Part shown: piece after piece, positions 25,829 to 35,056 of the stretch | Position numbering within the stretch: position 1 is the stretch's first letter | Layout: every line of letters begins with the position of its first letter | Assembly: GCA_900696515.1 (NCBI GenBank) | Contig: CAADGK010000005.1 | Span: forward strand, 1 to 49,496 | DNA length: 49,496 nt | Direction: 5' to 3' | Source of the DNA: an uncultured Nitrosospira sp. | GTDB lineage: Bacteria > Nitrospirota > Nitrospiria > Nitrospirales > Nitrospiraceae | The notes under the pieces: model-generated | What the model saw: the letters and a program-made list of their open reading frames with translations, nothing else | Told to the model about the DNA's origin: nothing | Databases searched by the model: none | Translations under genes and position numbers: made by a program

Positions 25829-26473
25829 TTACTTCCCAGCTTGCGCCACTTTAGGAGTCGGTACCGGCTGCGCTGTTCCGGAAACCGGTTTGTCCTGCGG
25901 AGCTGCGTAGGCGATGAGGTCAAACGTGGTCTGCGAAATAAATCGCCCCTGTTCCATTTTCGGAGACCCCATTTTCAACCCTGACACCGTGATGATTCTT
26001 GGTAGCCGATTGATCCGGTCAAAAAACAGCGCCGCAGTATGGTACACTCCCGCCACCTCTACATTGACCGGCATCTTGACAAACAATTTCGACGGATCTT
26101 CAGCCTGCGCTCCAGGCCGCCATAGCTTGATGTCTAGTCCGAGTCGGACTCCAAGATCAGAAACTTGCTTGAGCAACATGATGGCCTCTTCCTCGGGAGG
26201 AAGCCGCTCTTTCTTCTTGGCCAATTCGATTTCCAACTGCTTATTTGCCGCGACCAGCTCATCGAGATGTTTCACCTTGATCGTCAGCGTTTGAATCTCA
26301 CTCTCCAGCTTGGTGTTCTCCGCCTCAAGGGCCGCGATACTTTGGGACTTGGGTTCCGCGATATAGAAATAGAAACCGGCAATCATGCCGCCGATCAGGA
26401 GCAGCAGAAGAGCCACCTTTTGCGAAGCAGGCACACTGCGGAGCGCATCAAGGTTAAGTTGAGGCAACGCCAT
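25829..26473 (-). CDS. pilO: Type IV pilus assembly protein PilO
   Basis: The protein has 214 residues: one transmembrane segment (about 18-38, KVALLLLLIGGMIAGFYFYIA), a coiled coil (about 45-95, heptads rich in L/E/K), and a C-terminal ferredoxin-like domain (VEVAGVYHTAALFFDRINRLPRIITV). PilO pairs with PilN to form the alignment subcomplex. It begins two bases after the pilN stop codon. The tail is Pro/Gln/Ala-rich. Confidence 0.93.
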   Translation of the reverse strand: MALPQLNLDALRSVPASQKVALLLLLIGGMIAGFYFYIAEPKSQSIAALEAENTKLESEIQTLTIKVKHLDELVAANKQLEIELAKKKERLPPEEEAIMLLKQVSDLGVRLGLDIKLWRPGAQAEDPSKLFVKMPVNVEVAGVYHTAALFFDRINRLPRIITVSGLKMGSPKMEQGRFISQTTFDLIAYAAPQDKPVSGTAQPVPTPKVAQAGK

Positions 26474-26475
26474 AT

Positions 26476-27030
26476 TTATCCCTTTAGGCGAAACGCCAAC
26501 CGAAATTGATAGAGATTGATCTTATTCTCCACCGCGGCCTTACTTTCCTGCAGATTAATCCCTGTAAAATAATCCGTCCGGCGCAGGTTGTTCACAAATT
26601 CCACGACATCGTCGTTGGTTAACGCCTTTCCTTCCAACTCGACCGTTTCCGACGCGACACCAAGCTTGGTCAACCACACCTTGAGCGGTTCCAGGCTTTG
26701 ACTGACATGGTCGAGCACCTTCACAGGCCCCATTCTTGACTGTTCCAGCTGATCAATGATTCGATTTTTGTCTTCAAGCAGTTTCTTTTTTTGTTCAAAA
26801 TCCTGAACTTGTTTGACTTGTTCTTTCAGTTGAGCAACTTGTTTTCCCTTCGCCTGCTTCTCCTCTTGCTTGGCCTCCAGCTCACCATCCAACACGGCGG
26901 AATACCACCAACAACCGGCCAGCGTAATGACGACCATTCCCACCCCAAGTAATGCTTGGGCCCGTACATCGTACTGCGGTTTTGCTTGTCGTCCCTTGGA
27001 TCCGCCGGGAAGGAGGTTAATCCGTATCAT
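26476..27030 (-). CDS. pilN: Type IV pilus assembly protein PilN
   Basis: The protein has 184 residues. The cytoplasmic N-terminus IRINLLPGG is the conserved motif that docks into PilM. One membrane segment (about 27-48) is followed by a long coiled coil (50-105) and a ferredoxin-like periplasmic domain ending in YQFRLAFRL. Its ATG overlaps the stop codon of pilM (ATGA), so PilM and PilN synthesis is coupled. Confidence 0.94.
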   Translation of the reverse strand: MIRINLLPGGSKGRQAKPQYDVRAQALLGVGMVVITLAGCWWYSAVLDGELEAKQEEKQAKGKQVAQLKEQVKQVQDFEQKKKLLEDKNRIIDQLEQSRMGPVKVLDHVSQSLEPLKVWLTKLGVASETVELEGKALTNDDVVEFVNNLRRTDYFTGINLQESKAAVENKINLYQFRLAFRLKG

Positions 27031-28133
27031 CGGTCACCCACCGCTCGTAAGGCCAGTCCAACACCGACAGCCGCCGATGGCGCGATCTCTGCAAGTAGAT
27101 CAGGATCCATCTCACACCCGGTCGTATCGATCTCAGCAAAGGGATCCGCCACTTCGACCGGTACTTGCATACGATCGCTCAGTTGCTGGATCAGTCCTTT
27201 CGCCTTGGCGACACCTCCGCAGACCAACACCCGATTCAGATCGGCGTTCGCACTGGAGGTCTTGAAGTAATCCACCGTTCGAGCGATCTCAGAAGCGACT
27301 TCCGCATTGACACTGTCCAGGACGTTCCCCACCGATAGCCCGGTGGATTCGCCGCCTCCGTCTTTCTTCTTGCTCTCTTCCGCCTCTTCAAACGACAGCC
27401 CCATCTCGCGTTGAATCGCTTCGGTGTATCGGTTTCCTCCCAACGGGATATCGCGAGTAAAGAGAGAAAATCCCGCGCGTATGATATTCACGTTCATCAC
27501 ACTGGCACCTAGATTGACCAGCGCTGTCGTCTCTTCCTGAGCCAATGGATAGTTGATCCCATGCATGTTTTCGATCGCAAACGCATCGACATCCATGACC
27601 ATCGGAACAAGCCCCGCGGTCTTCACCAGTTCAGTCAGCTCGTTGATTTTGTCTTTTTTTGCCGCAACGAGGATCACCGCCATATCACCTTGACCATCAC
27701 CCGACGGATCCGGCGGCAAGACATGGAAATCAATATTGACTTCATTGATATCGAAGGGAATATATTGCTCGGCAGCCAACTTGACCTGGCCTTCAAGTTC
27801 TTCATCCGGCATCGGCGGGAGACTAATTTTCTTTACAATGACGGCATGACCCGAAATCGAGATGGCGACGTACTTATTCTTGACATTTGCTTCCGCGAAT
27901 AGTTCCTGAATGGCCGAAACGACACGCCCCTCATCCATCACCGTCCCATCCACGATCACTTCGGGCTCAAGCGACTTCACCCCGAACTTCTGAAGCGAGT
28001 AGCGTCCCTTACTTTCCTTGAGTTGCGCAACCTTGATTGCGCTGGACCCAATATCAAGACCCACCAGCTGCCGGCGGGGAGTCAGCATCGAAATAATGTC
28101 CGTTTCAACGAGTTTTTTTAATGAACTCATCAT
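27027..28133 (-). CDS. pilM: Type IV pilus assembly ATPase-fold protein PilM
   Basis: The protein has 368 residues and an actin/FtsA-like nucleotide-binding fold: phosphate-1 LVGLDIGSSAIKVAQLK, KKISLPPMPDEEL, VDVDAFAIENM, phosphate-2 ALVNLGASVMNVNI and the adenosine motif VLVCGGVAKAKGL. PilM is cytoplasmic and binds the PilN N-terminus. Two successive ATGs (28133 and 28130) are both usable. It follows the small MerR-type gene by 14 bases, in the same transcript. Confidence 0.95.
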   Translation of the reverse strand: MMSSLKKLVETDIISMLTPRRQLVGLDIGSSAIKVAQLKESKGRYSLQKFGVKSLEPEVIVDGTVMDEGRVVSAIQELFAEANVKNKYVAISISGHAVIVKKISLPPMPDEELEGQVKLAAEQYIPFDINEVNIDFHVLPPDPSGDGQGDMAVILVAAKKDKINELTELVKTAGLVPMVMDVDAFAIENMHGINYPLAQEETTALVNLGASVMNVNIIRAGFSLFTRDIPLGGNRYTEAIQREMGLSFEEAEESKKKDGGGESTGLSVGNVLDSVNAEVASEIARTVDYFKTSSANADLNRVLVCGGVAKAKGLIQQLSDRMQVPVEVADPFAEIDTTGCEMDPDLLAEIAPSAAVGVGLALRAVGDR

Positions 28134-28147
28134 ACGTCACCTGAACT

Positions 28148-28378
28148 CTACACGACGCCCTTCCTGGCACAAATGACTTTCTCGATTTCATCCATATTCT
28201 TTGGTGTATAGAGTCGCCAATTCCTCCAGTCCCTCATCGGGCGCGCAATCACTCCATCTCGTTCCCATCGAAACAACGTGGCTTTGGAAATATCGAATAG
28301 CTGACACACCTGATTCGCCTTAATTCCTTCACTTCCATTATCTAATTTACGCTTTTTCACTTCAGTAATTGCACCCAA
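28148..28378 (-). CDS. Small MerR-type helix-turn-helix protein heading the pil operon
   Basis: About 70-76 residues: GIKANQVCQLFDISKATLFRWERDGVI is a MerR-type HTH and the following WRNWRLYTPKNMDEIEKV is the wing and helix, with no effector domain after it. The frame also has an ATG at 28480, but a near-consensus promoter lies inside that extension (28407-28434), so translation must begin downstream, at TTG 28378 or GTG 28360. Neither has a strong Shine-Dalgarno sequence; TAGGGGC precedes the TTG. It is 14 bases from pilM, so a role in control of pilus genes is plausible but only inferred. A DNA-modification-related excisionase-like role is an alternative. Confidence 0.7.
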   Translation of the reverse strand: MGAITEVKKRKLDNGSEGIKANQVCQLFDISKATLFRWERDGVIARPMRDWRNWRLYTPKNMDEIEKVICARKGVV

Positions 28379-28406
28379 TACTGTGCCCCTACCACTCCCA
28401 ACGAGA

Positions 28407-28434
28407 AGTATAGTCAATATGCTCACTCTGTCAA
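28407..28434 (-). promoter_or_regulatory. Near-consensus sigma-70 promoter of the MerR-pilMNOPQ operon
   Basis: On the minus strand TTGACA (28429-28434), a 16-base spacer and TATACT (28407-28412). The -35 is perfect and the -10 matches five of six positions. Transcription would start near 28400, just upstream of the small HTH gene, and continue through pilMNOPQ. Confidence 0.65.
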
Positions 28435-28492
28435 GGAAACGGCTGGAAGTGACTTCCGGGGAGGAGACTATCCCGTGCAAACTGATGACGGC

Positions 28493-29359
28493 TTAGGCCT
28501 TATCGATATCTCTATGCTTGAGACCCACGTGGTAGCCCAACGCGGCAAGACGCTCACAGAGATGTCCGGCAATCACTACTGAACGATGTCGTCCGCCGGT
28601 GCATCCGATTGCAATGGTCAGATAGCTACGTCGTTCACGCTGATATAACGGCAGGAGAAACTTAAGAAGCCCTTCGACATGTTCCACAAGCGCACTTGCT
28701 TCGGAATCTGTCAACACGAACCTGCGGACCCGCTCATCTTTGCCAGACAGTGGCTTGAGGTCAGGCACAAAGAAAGGGTTTTTTAGAAAACGCACATCGA
28801 ACAACAGATCAATGTCGTAAGGGACCCCGAATTTATACCCGAACGTCAAAAAGGAGATCGTGAGGCGTCGCTCGGAGGAATCCTGAAGAAACTCTTTCCC
28901 AAGCAGGTCACCCAGCTCATGTACCGTGAGATCCGATGTATCGATAATCCGATCCGCCTGTTGGCGTAACTCGGCGATGCGTTCCGTTTCAAATCGAATA
29001 CCCTCGCCAACGGGTCGATGTGGCAAAAGTGGATGAGGTCTTCGAGACTCTGAAAATCGCCGGATGAGCACCTCCTCCCTGGCTTCAAGAAAAATTACCC
29101 GTACGGCATGGCCAAGAGTTTTGATCCGTTCCAGAATCCCTACAAAGTCTGCAAAGAAGCCCCGCTCTCTCACATCAACCCCAAGCGCGACATTTGCAAT
29201 TTCACTATGTTGCTGGTGACAAAGATCAACGAAGGTTGGAAGGAGGGCAGGAGGAAGGTTATCGATGCAGAAGTACCCGGCGTCTTCGAAAGCTTTCAAC
29301 GCATAGGATTTCCCGGAGCCGGACAATCCACTGATAATGACTAGATTGAGTCGCGCCAT
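28493..29359 (-). CDS. rapZ: RNase adapter / nucleotide-binding protein RapZ
   Basis: The protein has 288 residues. A P-loop GLSGSGKS (11-18) opens an ATP/GTP-binding domain, and the C-terminal domain has the family signature IAIGCTGGRHRSV (about 250-262) close to the end. In enterobacteria RapZ binds glucosamine-6-phosphate and hands the GlmZ sRNA to RNase E; in other phyla (YvcJ type) it links cell-wall precursor level to regulation. It lies after hpf as in many rpoN clusters. The role here is family-based. Confidence 0.94.
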   Translation of the reverse strand: MARLNLVIISGLSGSGKSYALKAFEDAGYFCIDNLPPALLPTFVDLCHQQHSEIANVALGVDVRERGFFADFVGILERIKTLGHAVRVIFLEAREEVLIRRFSESRRPHPLLPHRPVGEGIRFETERIAELRQQADRIIDTSDLTVHELGDLLGKEFLQDSSERRLTISFLTFGYKFGVPYDIDLLFDVRFLKNPFFVPDLKPLSGKDERVRRFVLTDSEASALVEHVEGLLKFLLPLYQRERRSYLTIAIGCTGGRHRSVVIAGHLCERLAALGYHVGLKHRDIDKA

Positions 29360-29529
29360 GTGACTCCGCTCATCTTCATGGATCCCTGATTGCCGACCAC
29401 GAACGACGGCACTTCAACTCATCGTGCCGTGGAAGCAGGACCCAACCAACAAGTCATTCCACCCATAGCGCGTGAGGCAACTCAATGCATCCAAGCGGCC
29501 CAGAGGACAACCTCCGCAATAAAGAGGCC

Positions 29530-29853
29530 TCACGGAGCTACTTTTCGCTTCTTCGGCTTGTCTGGTTTGTGACTAACAAGGCGCTCCTTCAATTTACGAA
29601 ACTGCGCGTCTACACGATCCACGAGTGCATCAATGGTGGCATACATCTCCGGCGTTGTGACCTTAGCCTGTACTCGCTTGCCGCTCACTATTCCGGTCAC
29701 TTCCGCCTTATGTTGAAGCTTTTCAACTCCTAAGATGACTTGTAACGACCCAACCCTTAGCCCATAACGATCCAGCCGGCTAAATCGAGTGTCGACATAG
29801 CTTCTCAACGCTGGCGTCACGTCCATGTGGCGGCCTGTGATTTTCAATTTCAT
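29530..29853 (-). CDS. hpf: Ribosome hibernation promoting factor (short form)
   Basis: The protein has 107 residues, which is the short HPF/YfiA class with no dimerisation tail. It begins MKLKITGRHMDVTPALRSYV and has LQVILGVEKLQHKAEVT and MYATIDALVDRVDAQFRKLKERL, the beta-alpha fold that sits in the decoding channel of idle ribosomes. The Lys-rich tail (HKPDKPKKRK) is usual. It lies between rpoN and rapZ. Confidence 0.93.
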   Translation of the reverse strand: MKLKITGRHMDVTPALRSYVDTRFSRLDRYGLRVGSLQVILGVEKLQHKAEVTGIVSGKRVQAKVTTPEMYATIDALVDRVDAQFRKLKERLVSHKPDKPKKRKVAP

Positions 29854-29895
29854 GCCTACCTCCCATCAATCCAGCCTGTTACGATGTCACGTCCA

Positions 29896-31401
29896 TCAAA
29901 AAAACTGCTTCCGCTGGCTAGCCGACGCAATGTTCAATTCCGCTCGATATTTGGCCACCGTCCTCCTTGCAATGCGCACGCCCTGGCCAAAAAGCCTGGC
30001 TGCTATCTCTTCATCCTTTAATGGCCGCTTAGTATCCTCTTCCGCTACCAAGGTTTTGATCATATCTCGAACCGAGACCGAAGAGTGCATGCCGGACGGT
30101 TCGTCCGCCCGCTGGAGTCCGGCATTGAAGAAGAACTTGAGCTCCAACATGCCTTGGGGACAGTACATGTATTTATTGGCTGTCACGCGACTGATCGTGG
30201 ACTCATGCATCCCAATATCCTCAGCCACCTGTTTTAAAACTAAGGGCTTTAGATACTGCACTCCGTGTTCAAAAAACTCCTCTTGAAACTTGACGATACT
30301 CGAAACCACTTTCACAATGGTTCTGTTACGCTGCTCGATACTTCGAATCACCCACTGCGCGGCCCTCATTTTTTCGTCCATATAGGCTTTTGTCTCAGGC
30401 GTGCCATTCTGCCCTGACGAAATGAGTTGCTTGTAATACGGACTGATTCTCATCCGTGGCAATCCGTCATCGTTTAACAGCACCACCCACTCCCCTTCAT
30501 TCTTGACGACAAACACATCCGGCACGATGACGTAGTTTTGAGTATTAATGAATGGTCGCCCTGGTTTCGGCTCAAGCTCCCCAATAACCTTGGTTGCGTG
30601 AAAGACGTCCTCGACTGTCACGTTCAGCGCCTTCGCAACTTTTGCGTATTGTCTCCTTTCCAAATCTTTCAAGTGGTGGAGCACAATGGCTTCGATAACG
30701 GACCCCTTGAGTGCCCCGGGAGGCGCGCCAAGCGACCCGAATGGGTTACGACCTAAATGCCGCAATTGCAGAAGAAGACATTCCGGAAGATCCCTGGCCG
30801 CGACCCCGGTCGGATCAAAAGTCTGAACGTCTTTCAGGACTGACTCCGCCTCCGATTCTGTAAAGTCTGTTCCAGCGATCACCTCAGCCAAGGACATGCG
30901 CAGATAGCCGTCGTCATCTAGATTCCCAATGATCAAACGGCCGGCGGTCTTCTCTCGATCCGTAAGTGTCGATAACGACAACTGCCAGAGCAGATGTTCT
31001 TCCAGCGAAGTGGGCTTGGCCACCGTCTGCTCATAGGAAGGCAGGTCATCCTGCGTGGCAGCATATTCAGAATCCCCACCTCGCCGATCTCTGCCGATAT
31101 ACTCTTCCCAACCCGATGCGGAGAACTCTTCCGGTGCTCCTCGCTCTTCTCTCGATTCATCCTGAACGCTCTGTTCCTGCCCAGCCGGCATCACACCTTC
31201 TTCTGCCTTCCCTTCACTGACCGAGGATTCTCCCTCTTCGACATCGGATTGGACTTCGTCTAGCAGGGGATTCTCCAAGAGATGCTGCGTCAGGCTCTGT
31301 TGCAGTTCAAGGCGTGACAGTTGCAAAAGCTTAATCGCCTGTTGCAACTGTGGCGTCATGATGAGTTTTTGGCTGAGTTTGAGATCAAGACGAAGTTTCA
31401 T
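29896..31401 (-). CDS. rpoN: RNA polymerase sigma-54 factor
   Basis: The protein has 501 residues. Region I (1-50) is Gln/Leu-rich (LSQKLIMTPQLQQAIKLLQL), region II is acidic (about 52-120), and region III carries core-binding repeats, a promoter-contacting HTH (VAEDIGMHESTISRV) and the RpoN box ARRTVAKYR (478-486). It directs transcription from -24/-12 promoters with AAA+ activators. It follows lptB by 18 bases, the position common to many Gram-negative bacteria. Confidence 0.97.
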   Translation of the reverse strand: MKLRLDLKLSQKLIMTPQLQQAIKLLQLSRLELQQSLTQHLLENPLLDEVQSDVEEGESSVSEGKAEEGVMPAGQEQSVQDESREERGAPEEFSASGWEEYIGRDRRGGDSEYAATQDDLPSYEQTVAKPTSLEEHLLWQLSLSTLTDREKTAGRLIIGNLDDDGYLRMSLAEVIAGTDFTESEAESVLKDVQTFDPTGVAARDLPECLLLQLRHLGRNPFGSLGAPPGALKGSVIEAIVLHHLKDLERRQYAKVAKALNVTVEDVFHATKVIGELEPKPGRPFINTQNYVIVPDVFVVKNEGEWVVLLNDDGLPRMRISPYYKQLISSGQNGTPETKAYMDEKMRAAQWVIRSIEQRNRTIVKVVSSIVKFQEEFFEHGVQYLKPLVLKQVAEDIGMHESTISRVTANKYMYCPQGMLELKFFFNAGLQRADEPSGMHSSVSVRDMIKTLVAEEDTKRPLKDEEIAARLFGQGVRIARRTVAKYRAELNIASASQRKQFF

Positions 31402-31419
31402 GGTCGACCGTTCATGTTC

Positions 31420-32202
31420 CTACAACCGAAACTGTTCTCCAAGATACACCGCTCTGGCTGTTTCGCTCCGCACAATCACGTCAGGGGGGCCCGATTCTAG
31501 GATCACTCCTTCATTGATGATGTACGCTCGATCAACGATAGAGAGCGTTTCCTGGACATTATGATCAGTAATCAAGATGCCGATTCCTTTGACTTTAAGC
31601 CGCGTGATGATCTGCTGAATATCTGCCACCGCGATCGGATCAATTCCCGCAAATGGCTCATCCAGCAGCATAAAGGATGGGGTAGCCGCCAGAGCGCGCG
31701 TGATCTCCAGTCGCCGACGCTCTCCTCCGGAAAGGGCGTAGGCCATGCTCTTTCGAATGTGCTGGAGGTCCAATTCTTTAAGCAGTGCATCGACCCGTTG
31801 AGTTCTATCTTGACGAGCATATCCCAGCATTTCCAGAATGGCCAGAACATTATCTTCCACGGAGAGGCGACGAAACACCGACGACTCCTGCGGCAGGTAC
31901 CCGATACCCTTCCGCGCGCGCCTATACATTGGAAGATTCGTGACGGATTCGCCCTTGAAGTTGATCTGTCCCTCATCCGGTTGACATAATCCGACCATCA
32001 TGTCGAAAATAGTCGTCTTGCCGGCTCCGTTAGGCCCAAGGAGACCCACGACTTCACCGGCAAAGACTTCGATTGCCACGCCTTTCACGACCTTTCGGCC
32101 ACGAAAGCTTTTCACGAGTCCATTCGCCTTTAGTGACGCACCGTCCCCTCGTCCCACGCTCTCCACCACTATCCTCGGGTCTTCCTCAATGCTTGGAGTC
32201 AT
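31420..32202 (-). CDS. lptB: LPS export ABC transporter ATPase LptB
   Basis: The protein has 260 residues: Walker A GLLGPNGAGKTT (about 53-64), Q-loop GYLPQESSVFRRL, signature LSGGERRRLEI and Walker B FMLLDEPFAGIDP, followed by a H-loop in LITDHNVQET. It powers LPS extraction from the inner membrane with LptF/LptG, which are not in this window. The N-terminal 25 residues before KSFRGRKVV are an extension with no clear role. Its ATG overlaps the lptA stop (ATGA). Confidence 0.95.
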   Translation of the reverse strand: MTPSIEEDPRIVVESVGRGDGASLKANGLVKSFRGRKVVKGVAIEVFAGEVVGLLGPNGAGKTTIFDMMVGLCQPDEGQINFKGESVTNLPMYRRARKGIGYLPQESSVFRRLSVEDNVLAILEMLGYARQDRTQRVDALLKELDLQHIRKSMAYALSGGERRRLEITRALAATPSFMLLDEPFAGIDPIAVADIQQIITRLKVKGIGILITDHNVQETLSIVDRAYIINEGVILESGPPDVIVRSETARAVYLGEQFRL

Positions 32203-32810
32203 TGTCCATTCTGCCCTTCGCCTTCAATGCGGATATGCGATCCTCCTTCCACCACGCTCCGTTCCTCCGCCAAATAGATGGTAATCTGTTTACCGCTGAC
32301 GCGCGCCCCCTTTTCCCAAGCCACCGGATCACCCGTCAATACAACCTTGTCACCATCCGAGAAATAGACAGCCTTTTGACAAGTCGCATTGCCATTTTCA
32401 TACTTGATTTTCACGTGATGCGCCTCTCCGATCGCTTCAACTCGGTTTACGGAACGGCTGGACATCGCTGCTCCTGAATGCCCAGGTTGCCCGAGAGATG
32501 CGGGCTGAACGGATTCACGTTGATCTGGCCCCTTGCGCTCCGTTGGCGCCGCATCAGAATTCTTTGGCTGGAAGGACACGATCATCTTATCGGAGTGAAC
32601 GACCAAGGAGCCTCGAGTAAGCACCACCGCCCCCTCAAAGACAGCCCGGCTCTCCTGATTCCGTACCGTCATCCGATTAGAGGTAATGGTCGTTGGAACA
32701 CCAGGCGCTTCTACGCTCCGCTTCAGGCTTCCGGAGTCAGCGGCTGGAGCGGCGGCCGAAGTGGCTGATACTACGACACTAAGAAGGAGACACCAGATCC
32801 ACATGAACAT
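32199..32810 (-). CDS. lptA: LPS transport periplasmic protein LptA
   Basis: An OstA/LptA-type domain (about 45-190) holds TITSNRMTVRNQESRAVFEGAVVLTRGSLVVHS-type strands characteristic of the beta-jellyroll bridge that carries LPS across the periplasm. A central insert of about 40 residues rich in S/P/Q separates the two halves. ATG 32810 (or 32804) gives a good signal peptide ending in SATSAAA; the in-frame TTG at 32825 is less likely. All starts overlap the end of lptC. Confidence 0.88.
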   Translation of the reverse strand: MFMWIWCLLLSVVVSATSAAAPAADSGSLKRSVEAPGVPTTITSNRMTVRNQESRAVFEGAVVLTRGSLVVHSDKMIVSFQPKNSDAAPTERKGPDQRESVQPASLGQPGHSGAAMSSRSVNRVEAIGEAHHVKIKYENGNATCQKAVYFSDGDKVVLTGDPVAWEKGARVSGKQITIYLAEERSVVEGGSHIRIEGEGQNGQ

Positions 32811-33369
32811 CTTGAAGTATCTCAAACTCTTCCGATGATATTCGCCCCATCAACCCTTGCCCGCGGATCTCCAACCCATGGCCCACAATCCGAACCGGAG
32901 CCGTCGTCCGAATCTCCCGCACTGCCTCGACCCATTCCAGTCTCTTGGTATAAATGGTATACCCACTCCTCGTTTGTACGACGATAGGAGCGTGTTGATT
33001 GGCCAGCACAAAATCCTTCGTGGCCGTATTAAAAGTACCCTCTTCACCCTGAACCGTCACCTCATCTCCTGACCCTCCATAAAACCTAAGGATAACCTCA
33101 TGCAGAACTGCACGCTTTTCCTGCTCAAAGAGGCGTGCCTGTTTGGCTTGAATCTGCCATTCAACGGCATCCCCCTTCGACTGAGTAAATGTAAACTCCT
33201 CGAGCTTCGCATCCGCCTTTTCGATTGCGCCTGATAAGATGGGCCTGCTACTAGGAGAAGATGCTGCATTTCTGAAGAGAAGATAACCAAGAAATATCGC
33301 CAGAAGTACACTCAAGGAAAGAAGGGCACGGCGCGCAAAAACTTCCAACATATCTAACCGGTTCTCCAC
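32779..33369 (-). CDS. lptC: LPS export protein LptC
   Basis: Up to 196 residues: a single N-terminal membrane anchor (about 13-32, ALLSLSVLLAIFLGYLLF) and an LptC-type beta domain (FTFTQSKGDAVEWQIQAKQ, EGTFNTATKDFVLANQ). LptC receives LPS from LptBFG and passes it to LptA. Start is GTG 33369 or ATG 33351; the ATG gives a shorter cytoplasmic end. It is the first gene of the lptC-lptA-lptB-rpoN-hpf-rapZ run. Confidence 0.88.
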   Translation of the reverse strand: MENRLDMLEVFARRALLSLSVLLAIFLGYLLFRNAASSPSSRPILSGAIEKADAKLEEFTFTQSKGDAVEWQIQAKQARLFEQEKRAVLHEVILRFYGGSGDEVTVQGEEGTFNTATKDFVLANQHAPIVVQTRSGYTIYTKRLEWVEAVREIRTTAPVRIVGHGLEIRGQGLMGRISSEEFEILQDVHVDLVSPS

Positions 33370-33452
33370 GCATAAGATTATGAATCAACTTCAAAAACTG
33401 GCACGATCTTAGCATGCGATATCAATCAAGTAAACGCCTCCTCGGAAAAGAA

Positions 33453-33488
33453 AAAAGACTCCCATGCCTCTCGGCATGGGAGTCTTTT
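33453..33488 (-). terminator. Intrinsic terminator of the ribosomal operon
   Basis: A perfect 16-base-pair stem (33453-33468 with 33473-33488, loop of four) lies 32 bases past the rplQ stop codon. Read on the minus strand, the stem is followed by a T-rich run (TTTTTTCTTTTC), the classical rho-independent form. It separates the ribosomal gene cluster from lptC. Confidence 0.9.
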
Positions 33489-33519
33489 CATGTGACGGCT
33501 ATTTTAAAATGGCAGAAAA

Positions 33520-33951
33520 CTAGGCCGATGTACCAGCTCCAGCCGGTTGAGACTGCCCTTGGCTTGTAGCCGATTTCTTCTGGGGCATCGTGTCTTGACG
33601 CGCAACCAACTCAATGGCGACCATTTCCGCCGCATCTCCGATACGACGGCGAGTCTTGATGATTCTAGTGTAGCCACCTGGTCGATCCTTAAACCGCGCG
33701 GCAACATCGTCAAAAAGCTTTGAGACCACGGACTTACTTCGAAGAAACCCCAAAGCTCTCCGTCTGGCAGGAAGCGTCCCTTCCTTCCCAAGCGTAATCA
33801 TGCGGTCAGTAAAACCCCTTATTTCCTTGGCTTTTGCTTCCGTCGTTTCAATACGTTCCTGATCCAGCAACGACGTGACGAGGTTTCGAAAAAGGGCCCC
33901 TCTGTGTTTGGTCTGGCGGCCAAGTTGTCGGCCTTTTTTTCTATGTCGCAC
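33520..33951 (-). CDS. rplQ: Large-subunit ribosomal protein L17
   Basis: 143 residues from a GTG start ([11 protein letters not shown]). It has the L17 core ([38 protein letters not shown]) and a Ser/Gln/Ala-rich C-terminal tail of about 25 residues beyond the core. It is the last gene of the cluster, after rpoA, before the terminator. Confidence 0.97.
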   Translation of the reverse strand: MRHRKKGRQLGRQTKHRGALFRNLVTSLLDQERIETTEAKAKEIRGFTDRMITLGKEGTLPARRRALGFLRSKSVVSKLFDDVAARFKDRPGGYTRIIKTRRRIGDAAEMVAIELVARQDTMPQKKSATSQGQSQPAGAGTSA

Positions 33952-33975
33952 GGTGTTCCCCTTGGCTAAGAATCA

Positions 33976-34980
33976 TCATTCCGACTTCGGACTTCCGTTA
34001 TGTGGCGACGACGCCGTTTCAACCTTCGTCCCTAATGAAAGCCCCATTTCAGTGAGAATCTCCTTGATTTCGTTCAGAGACTTTTTCCCGAAGTTCTTTG
34101 TCCGTAACATCTCCCCTTCAGACTTTTGCACTAAATCTGCGATCGTCTTGATATTCGCATTTTTCAGGCAATTGGCAGCCCGAACAGACAGCTCTAGCTC
34201 ATTCACACTTCGCGAGAGGTTCTTGTTCACCTCGCGATGAGACTCCTCATACCCCGCCTCGCTCTTCCCTTCACTGCGCTCCTCTGGATTGATGAAAATA
34301 TCCAGATGCTCTCGTAAGATCCCCGCGGCATTGGATAGGGCATCTCTTGGGCTAATGGTGCCATCGGTCCAGATCTCCATCGCCAGTTTGTCATAATCGG
34401 TCATACGACCGACGCGGGCATTTTCCACGTGAAAGTTTACCCGTTTGATCGGAGAAAATACCGAGTCAATGGCGATCACGCCAATCGGCAACCCTTCTTC
34501 CTTGTTGCGTTCCGCCGGGACATATCCGCGCCCATGCTTCACCGTCATCTCAATATCCAGCGTGGCATCCTTATCGAGGGTCGCAATATGCAAATCAGGG
34601 GTCAGAATCGTTACCTCAGCATCATGAAGGACATCGGAGCCTTTCGCTTCGCCAGGCCCCTTCTTCTTCAAGCGAATGGTCTTCGGTTTGTCCGTATGGA
34701 GCGCCAAGCGAAGACTCTTAATATTCAAGATAATGGCCGTGACATCCTCCGTCACGCCGGAGATAGTTGAAAATTCATGAACAACCCCCTCGATCTTCAC
34801 CGTGGTCACCGCAGCACCCGTAAGCGACGACAACAAAATGCGACGGAGGGCGTTACCAATCGTGGTACCGAACCCCCGCTCAAACGCTTCCGTTGTAAAG
34901 CGGCCGAACGTGGGGGACTGTGTATCCTTGTCGACTTCCACCCGCATTGGGATCTGAAAGTCCTTCATCGCTTTGATCAT
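33976..34980 (-). CDS. rpoA: RNA polymerase alpha subunit
   Basis: 334 residues. The N-terminal assembly domain (about 10-235) has [22 protein letters not shown] and a late [14 protein letters not shown]. The C-terminal domain (about 260-322) has [22 protein letters not shown] and [13 protein letters not shown], the helix-hairpin surfaces that bind UP elements and activators. It lies between rpsD and rplQ as in most bacteria. Confidence 0.98.
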   Translation of the reverse strand: MIKAMKDFQIPMRVEVDKDTQSPTFGRFTTEAFERGFGTTIGNALRRILLSSLTGAAVTTVKIEGVVHEFSTISGVTEDVTAIILNIKSLRLALHTDKPKTIRLKKKGPGEAKGSDVLHDAEVTILTPDLHIATLDKDATLDIEMTVKHGRGYVPAERNKEEGLPIGVIAIDSVFSPIKRVNFHVENARVGRMTDYDKLAMEIWTDGTISPRDALSNAAGILREHLDIFINPEERSEGKSEAGYEESHREVNKNLSRSVNELELSVRAANCLKNANIKTIADLVQKSEGEMLRTKNFGKKSLNEIKEILTEMGLSLGTKVETASSPHNGSPKSE

Positions 34981-35056
34981 GACCCACCCTCCCTACCATC
35001 GAGTGAGAAACACATTGACGGCTTATACCTGATTGACCAATGGCCAGACCAGTGAG

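Noticed and set aside
28379-28480. ATG 28480 as start of the MerR-type gene
   Set aside because: A near-consensus -35/-10 pair lies inside this part, so the transcript would not contain that ATG.
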